From Candidatus Poribacteria bacterium (lineage in GTDB: Bacteria; Poribacteria; WGA-4E; WGA-3G), in assembly GCA_022825825.1 (NCBI GenBank), contig JAJDWA010000071.1, positions 44,398 through 108,397 on the forward strand: a stretch of 64,000 nucleotides of DNA, read 5' to 3'. Positions within the stretch are counted from its first letter, which is position 1, and each line of letters starts with the position of its first letter. Below are positions 58,615 through 64,000 of the stretch, piece after piece. A model generated the notes under the pieces. It saw only the letters and a program-made list of their open reading frames with translations, had not been told where the DNA came from and ran no database searches. The translations under genes and the position numbers were made by a program.

Positions 58615-59445
58615 TTGACATCGACAAACATTCATCCAACAGCAATTATTTCACCTAAGTCCGAATTGGGAGAAGGTGTCCGCATTGATCCTTATACCAT
58701 TGTTGAAGACCATGCTCAAATTGGTGCAAATACTGTTATAGGTCCGCATGTCCAGATCGGAAAATGGACGACAATTGGTGAAGATTGCCAAGTCTTTTTC
58801 GGTGCTACTATTGGGAATCCCTCAAAGGATCTCAAATATAATGGCGAACGGAGTTACGTTCGCATTGGCAACCGAAACGTACTGCGTGAGTATGTCTCTA
58901 TCTCTCGTTCAACTTTTGAAGATGGCGAAACTGTTATTGGCGATGATAATCTTTTAATGAATTGGGTGAATATTGCCCATGACTGTATTATCGGCAGTAG
59001 AACGATTATGGCGAATTTTGCCACACTTGCCGGTCATGTAACAATTGAAGATGATGTGCGCCTCGGTGCTTACGCAGCGCTTCACCAATTTGTTCGCGTT
59101 GGTAAAATGGCGATGGCAGGTGGTTGTTCAAAGATCGTTCAAGATATCCCTCCGTTCGCGCTTTCGGCTGGTCAACCTGCCCGTGTTCGCGATCTAAATC
59201 GCATCGGTATTAGAACATCGCGGATCAATCCGTTAGCGAAACTCTCCCCTGAAACATTTACCCTCCTAAAGAAAGCTTTCCGTATTCTGTTCCGTTCTGG
59301 TTTGCCGTTGCGGCATGCTGTTACTAAGGCAAGAGAGGACTTACCGTCGGATACAGAACTTGAATATCTACTCCAGTTTATAGAATCATCCAAACGCGGT
59401 ATCGGTTTTAGCCAACCGAATCGTCCTGTGAAGGGGGATGGGTGA
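58615..59445 (+). CDS. lpxA: Acyl-ACP-UDP-N-acetylglucosamine O-acyltransferase
   Basis: IHPTAIISPKSELGEGVRIDPYTIVEDHAQIG hexapeptides; GATIGNPSKDLKYNGERSYVRIGNRNVLREYVSI; TTG start. Confidence 0.96.
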   Translation: MTSTNIHPTAIISPKSELGEGVRIDPYTIVEDHAQIGANTVIGPHVQIGKWTTIGEDCQVFFGATIGNPSKDLKYNGERSYVRIGNRNVLREYVSISRSTFEDGETVIGDDNLLMNWVNIAHDCIIGSRTIMANFATLAGHVTIEDDVRLGAYAALHQFVRVGKMAMAGGCSKIVQDIPPFALSAGQPARVRDLNRIGIRTSRINPLAKLSPETFTLLKKAFRILFRSGLPLRHAVTKAREDLPSDTELEYLLQFIESSKRGIGFSQPNRPVKGDG

Positions 59446-59474
59446 TTTACTACCTATACACACAGGAGAAAATC

Positions 59475-60317
59475 ATGGATACCGTCCACGACTTTACACT
59501 CAAACAAAAAAAATATATGCCGGTCTTTCCAAAAGCGAGTGGTAAACCGACTATCTATATTGAAGGTTATCCGTGTGAGGACGATGAACCGATGCCAGCG
59601 ACTGAATTTCACGGTTTACAGATAAACATATTTTTTGACCAACTTTTCCGATATTTTAGGATTAATGATTACGTTCACATCGGTAATGACAACTTTATCT
59701 ATTATGAAGAAGGGGACATCACGAAGGTAGTCGCGCCTGATATTTTCGTTGTGTTTGGCGTTAAGAAGTATCCGTTGCGGCGTTCATTTTATACGTGGTC
59801 TGAAGGTGCAGCACCGGTAGCAGTTTTTGAGTTTCTATCAGATGCGACAGCGGATCAGGATCGGCATGAAAAGGTGGAAGTATATCTGCAAGAGATGGGG
59901 GTTCAAGAGTTCTTTATCCATCAACCTGAGATGGATAAACCTGCGGAGTTTTTTGGATGGCGGCGGAGTGCATCGGGTAATATCGTTGAGATGGAGCCAG
60001 ATGCAGAAGGTGGCTTGTTCAGTGAAGCATTAAATCTTTGGTTTCGGTGGGAGGAAGATCAAACGACGCGCGTGCGATTATTGCGTCCATCTCTGCCTGA
60101 CGGCACACCGATAAACACATCTGTGGAAGAAGAACGCCTTCGGCTGCAAGAAAAACATCTTCGAGAGGAAGCAGAAGCAATGGCAGCAGAAGAAGCAGAG
60201 CGTAGACAAAAAGCGGAAGCGATGGTGGCAGAAGAGGCAGAACGCAGACGCGAGCTGGAAATTGAGTTAGAACAACTTCGTGCCCAACTTGCTAACGGAC
60301 AAAACGAAACGCCTTAA
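59475..60317 (+). CDS. Uma2 (DUF820) family PD-(D/E)XK-like protein with C-terminal coiled coil
   Basis: VVAPDIFVVFGVKKYPLRRSFYTWSEGAAPVAVFEFLSDATADQDRHEKVEVY; AEAMAAEEAERRQKAEAM coiled coil. Confidence 0.88.
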   Translation: MDTVHDFTLKQKKYMPVFPKASGKPTIYIEGYPCEDDEPMPATEFHGLQINIFFDQLFRYFRINDYVHIGNDNFIYYEEGDITKVVAPDIFVVFGVKKYPLRRSFYTWSEGAAPVAVFEFLSDATADQDRHEKVEVYLQEMGVQEFFIHQPEMDKPAEFFGWRRSASGNIVEMEPDAEGGLFSEALNLWFRWEEDQTTRVRLLRPSLPDGTPINTSVEEERLRLQEKHLREEAEAMAAEEAERRQKAEAMVAEEAERRRELEIELEQLRAQLANGQNETP

Positions 60318-60331
60318 GAAAGGATTCACGA

Positions 60332-61288
60332 ATGACAGATATAGACAAACTTAAGTTTAGCAAACTGCGAAAAATTCCCTTGCGTGACTACTTCCCTGAT
60401 GAAGCAAGAGACTTTACCCCCTGGTTAGAAAGAAACCTTGATGAGTTAGGAGACGCACTTGGTCTTAATCTTGAACCGATTCAGAGAGAAGCCCCCGTAG
60501 GCGATTTAAAACTTGATCTGCTTGCCAGAGATATTGCTGGTGCCAAAACAGTTATTATTGAAAACCAATTGGAAAAAGCCGAACATAAGCATTTGGGACA
60601 ACTCCTTGCCTATGCTGCCGGACGCGAAGCACAGATCATCATCTGGATTTCGGATGAGTTTAAGGATGAATACCGTCAAGTAATAGAATGGCTCAATCAG
60701 CAAACGCATACAGAAATTCATTTTTTTGCGATCGTTGTGGAAATTTTGAAAATAGATGATTCAGCCCCAGCACTCAACTTCAAACTCGTTGTCTCGCCCA
60801 ATGAATGGAAAAGGTCTATCCTTCAAACTGTTGAATCAGAGAGAAGGCAACGCTATAGAACCTTTTTTCAACAACTCATAGATGAATTGCGGGAAGATCA
60901 TCAGTTTACTAACGCCAGAGCCGCTCAGCCGGATACTTGGCATTACTTTACATCAGGACATCGAGGGTTTACCTATTGTGTTCGGTTTCACCAAGGGACT
61001 CAAGTGCGTGTATACATAAGAATATATGAAGGGGATAATGAAAACAGACTTGCACTTTTTGACGCACTGATGAATCAAAAGGATGCGATTACCGAAACCT
61101 TTGGGGGTTCATTTGAATGGCATCGTAACCCTGAAAAACAAGAGTCACAGATTGTGTTTGTCCGCGATGGATACATCTCGTGGGACACCGAGGACATGAA
61201 GGAAATCCACGAATGGTGTATTGAACATCTACTGAAACTTAAAGAGGTATTTGACCCTAAAATTAGACAAGTTTTGGATGCCTTTTAA
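60332..61288 (+). CDS. DUF4268-like nuclease-fold protein
   Basis: GDLKLDLLARDIAGAKTVIIENQLEKAEHKHLGQLLAYAAG; C-terminal YRTFFQQLIDELRE. Confidence 0.75.
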   Translation: MTDIDKLKFSKLRKIPLRDYFPDEARDFTPWLERNLDELGDALGLNLEPIQREAPVGDLKLDLLARDIAGAKTVIIENQLEKAEHKHLGQLLAYAAGREAQIIIWISDEFKDEYRQVIEWLNQQTHTEIHFFAIVVEILKIDDSAPALNFKLVVSPNEWKRSILQTVESERRQRYRTFFQQLIDELREDHQFTNARAAQPDTWHYFTSGHRGFTYCVRFHQGTQVRVYIRIYEGDNENRLALFDALMNQKDAITETFGGSFEWHRNPEKQESQIVFVRDGYISWDTEDMKEIHEWCIEHLLKLKEVFDPKIRQVLDAF

Positions 61289-61396
61289 CTGGTTTATAGG
61301 AGAATAAGTCGGTTGGGTAAACGCAGCGGAACCCAATTGTGATTCTGTTGTTCAAATCAACGCCAATATGTTTGTTAGGAAATTTAAAACCACGGA

Positions 61397-62299
61397 ATGC
61401 TAATTATGAACGGAGAATGTCTTTCTCACTTATTAACAGAAGAAGAACGAAATCATTTTGAAGAACAGGGATACCTTTACGTGCCGAACGCGCTCTCATC
61501 AGAGATGGTAGAGCATCTTACGAATGCTGTAGATAAAATTCACAACGATGCACTCTCTGCTGGTAGAGCAAAGCCTGGCACTCACTGGGGTTTTTCCAAT
61601 TTCTTAGGCGTAGACGAAGCATTTTTAGACCTTGTTGATTTACCAACAACGCTACCCAAAGTTTGGGGTATTTTGGGATGGAATATCTATCTTTATCATG
61701 CACACATGCACGTCAAACCACCTGCCGCGCCGAATGCACAAGATGGTGACGGATGGTTGGAATGGCATCAAGACAGTGGTCGCGTCAATATTGAGATGGA
61801 GACACACCCGCGTCCGCGCTTATCCTTGAAAGTTGCGTTTTTCCTTACAGATGTTTCTGAACCTGGTCGCGGTAATTTTTACATTCGTCCCGGTAGCCAC
61901 TTCTCGGATGTGCCGCTCCTTGAATCTGAAATCAGTCGTGACCCACGCGAAAAAACAGCGTCAGGTCCTCCCGATGATGCGATGCCTGTGTGTGTAGAGC
62001 CCGGCACAGCAGTTCTGTTCGATAGGCGACTTTGGCACTCGCGCAGCCCAAATACCTCCCAGATGACTCGCAAGGCACTTTTCTACGGGTATGGATACCG
62101 CTGGATTCGTCCGAAAGACGATATGACGGTGGAGCATCTCTATGAACGCTGCGATCCGATTCGCCGTCAATTGCTTGGTGATGCCGTTAGAAACAATGGT
62201 CGCTATGTGCCGACTGATGCGGATGTGCCGTTGCGCGGGTGGTTGATTGAGCAGTTTGGTGAAGATGCTGTGTATTCGCAGGGGCCGCTTGGTGCGTAG
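61397..62299 (+). CDS. Phytanoyl-CoA dioxygenase family protein
   Basis: LEWHQDSGRVN HxD; FYIRPGSHFSDVPL; FDRRLWHSRSPNTS. Confidence 0.9.
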   Translation: MLIMNGECLSHLLTEEERNHFEEQGYLYVPNALSSEMVEHLTNAVDKIHNDALSAGRAKPGTHWGFSNFLGVDEAFLDLVDLPTTLPKVWGILGWNIYLYHAHMHVKPPAAPNAQDGDGWLEWHQDSGRVNIEMETHPRPRLSLKVAFFLTDVSEPGRGNFYIRPGSHFSDVPLLESEISRDPREKTASGPPDDAMPVCVEPGTAVLFDRRLWHSRSPNTSQMTRKALFYGYGYRWIRPKDDMTVEHLYERCDPIRRQLLGDAVRNNGRYVPTDADVPLRGWLIEQFGEDAVYSQGPLGA

Positions 62300-62548
62300 A
62301 CTACTTGTCCAGTGTTACATTTATCACACAGACTTTTCATACTTAACAGTTATTTCTAACCATTTACTTCCTTTATACCTTCAAGTCGCTTTGATACATA
62401 AAAACATATAAGCACAGAGATAGGAAATAGAATTAATCCTCCACTCGGTTTAATTTGTGCCCCTCCATGTAAACTTCTAATTGCCAGGATGAGTATAGCA
62501 ACGATATAAACATTTAAAAGAGCACTTGAATTACGTTTTTATTTATGC

Positions 62549-63811
62549 CTACTCACGCACCTGACCATCTCCATAGATAATATACTTATAACTTGTCAAC
62601 CCCTCAAGCCCCATCGGTCCGCGCGAATGAAGTTTCTGCGTGCTAATGCCGACCTCTGCACCTAACCCAAATTCATAGCCATCGGTAAAGACGGTACTGG
62701 CATTGACGTAGACTGCTGCAGAATCTACCTCTTTGAGAAACCGTTCGGCAGCGCTGTAACTTTCTGTAATAATTGCATCAGAATGATGTGAGCCGTACGT
62801 CTCAATATGGTCAATCGCTGTGTCCATGCTATCAACGACCCGAACCGATAAAATGTAATCAAGGTATTCTGTGCGCCAATCTTCTTCGGTTGCAGGTTTC
62901 GCATCGGGATATACCTGGCGGGTGTGTTTGCATCCTCGTATTTCAACCTCAGCATCTCGCAACTTGTCACAGATAATAGGCAAATATTTTTCAGCAAGTG
63001 CCTCGTGAACTAATAGGGTTTCCACAGCATTACATACACCGACTTTATACCCGACTTTTGCATTCATGCAAAGTTTTGTTGCCATCTCAAGATCAGCGGC
63101 TTTGTCCACATAGATATGACAGATGCCATCTGCATGTCCGAGCACTGGAATATCGGATTCCCGCATCAAAAACTGGACAAATTCATTACTACCACGTGGG
63201 ATAACGAGGTCAATGTATTCTGGGAGACGGATAAGTTCATAGACCGCTTGTCTGTCAGTGGTGTCAACAAACTGAATGGCATTTGGCACACCTTCTGCGG
63301 CGGCGGTATCACTGAGGATGCGCGCAAGTATCGTGTTAGAGTGGATCGCTTCAGAACCGCCTCGCAAAATAACCCCATTTCCAGATTTGATGCAAAGTGC
63401 CGATACCTCAACGGTTACGTCTGGACGCGACTCGTAGACAACGCCGACGACACCGATAGGGACTCGGACTGTGCCAATTTTGAGCCCGTTAGGACGTTCT
63501 CCCATATTTATAACTTCACCGATGGGATCTGGGAGTGCTGCGACCTGTCGAAGGTTGTCCGCCATCCGCTCAATTTTTTGGTCGTCAATTAGGAGACGCT
63601 GCATGAGTGGCGCAGCAAGTTCTGTTTTTTTGCCGTTTTCAAGATCAAAGCGGTTTACTTCCTGAATATCATCTTTCGCTTTGAGGATATTTTCTGCCAT
63701 CGCTAAAAGCGCGTTGTTTCGGATATCGGCTGAGCTGCGAGACAAAACGCGCATAGCAGCTTTTGCCTTTTTGGCTTTTGATTGGATCATGTGCTGAATG
63801 TTTTCACTCAT
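62549..63811 (-). CDS. proA: Gamma-glutamyl phosphate reductase
   Basis: VGVVYESRPDVTVEVSALCIKSGNGVILRGGSEA; VIPRGSNEFVQFLM; HSRGPMGLEGLTSYKYI. Confidence 0.97.
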   Translation of the reverse strand: MSENIQHMIQSKAKKAKAAMRVLSRSSADIRNNALLAMAENILKAKDDIQEVNRFDLENGKKTELAAPLMQRLLIDDQKIERMADNLRQVAALPDPIGEVINMGERPNGLKIGTVRVPIGVVGVVYESRPDVTVEVSALCIKSGNGVILRGGSEAIHSNTILARILSDTAAAEGVPNAIQFVDTTDRQAVYELIRLPEYIDLVIPRGSNEFVQFLMRESDIPVLGHADGICHIYVDKAADLEMATKLCMNAKVGYKVGVCNAVETLLVHEALAEKYLPIICDKLRDAEVEIRGCKHTRQVYPDAKPATEEDWRTEYLDYILSVRVVDSMDTAIDHIETYGSHHSDAIITESYSAAERFLKEVDSAAVYVNASTVFTDGYEFGLGAEVGISTQKLHSRGPMGLEGLTSYKYIIYGDGQVRE

Positions 63812-63954
63812 AGTGTTCCTTTTTCCTCAGTGTGGCGGGGCACAGAGCCCTTCCCTACAATTACTATAGTTTGGACAATTTTTTGTGACAAAAAGCAGAA
63901 AAGAGGTTATCCTTTCAGAATAAACATTTCCATTTTTTGAAAGGATATTTAGAA

Positions 63955-64000
63955 ATGGACCCTCTTTTCCACTTAGAACTTATGTTATCAGATTTTAGAC
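63955..64000 (+). CDS. Partial CDS running off the window, possibly a transposase N-terminus
   Basis: ATGGACCCTCTTTTCCACTTAGAACTTATGTTATCAGATTTTAGAC (MDPLFHLELMLSDFR...); upstream palindromic ctttcag...ctgaaag-like sequence; too short to assign. Confidence 0.25.
   Translation, partial: MDPLFHLELMLSDFR

Noticed and set aside
63116-63592. 158-aa plus-strand ORF
   Set aside because: Antisense to the well-supported proA gene.
1-64000. tRNA or rRNA genes
   Set aside because: No convincing tRNA cloverleaf/T-arm motif or rRNA segment was recognised by eye; tRNAscan-SE and barrnap would be decisive.

Overview
The window appears to be a chromosomal segment of a Gram-negative bacterium. Several features resemble Candidatus Poribacteria or a relative: many phytanoyl-CoA-dioxygenase-like (PhyH) genes, secreted LamG proteins, paired Gfo/Idh/MocA oxidoreductases, WD40, FG-GAP and VWA proteins, and many short palindromic intergenic repeats. 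This lineage call is inference only. Recognisable modules are: a nonulosonic (sialic-type) acid cluster (~18.7-24.4 kb) with a cytidylyltransferase-HAD fusion and a short NeuB; ruvX-mltG-lpxC/fabZ-lpxA (~55.6-59.4 kb); an ABC transporter with PspA (~51-54 kb); and trpA, proA, dtd, XdhC, MoaB, a PDH-type E2 and two apparently orphan DNA methyltransferases. The strongest unexpected signals are: (1) a probable selenocysteine-containing thioredoxin fused to dockerin-like repeats (45305-45931, minus), which the ORF track splits at an in-frame TGA placed exactly at the first active-site Cys, with a GGU-loop hairpin 23 nt downstream; (2) a shared C-terminal tail (V-E/D-P/A-x-x-K-L-A-V/L-T-W-G/A-x-I/L-K) on four otherwise different secreted proteins; (3) a two-gene cassette embedded in a duplication of the trpA promoter and 5' end; (4) a small TIR element with TA flanks nested inside another palindromic repeat; (5) hairpin repeat families whose loops are conserved while stems vary. 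No rRNA, tRNA or CRISPR array was recognised by eye. All family calls come from reading the sequence; no database search was run.
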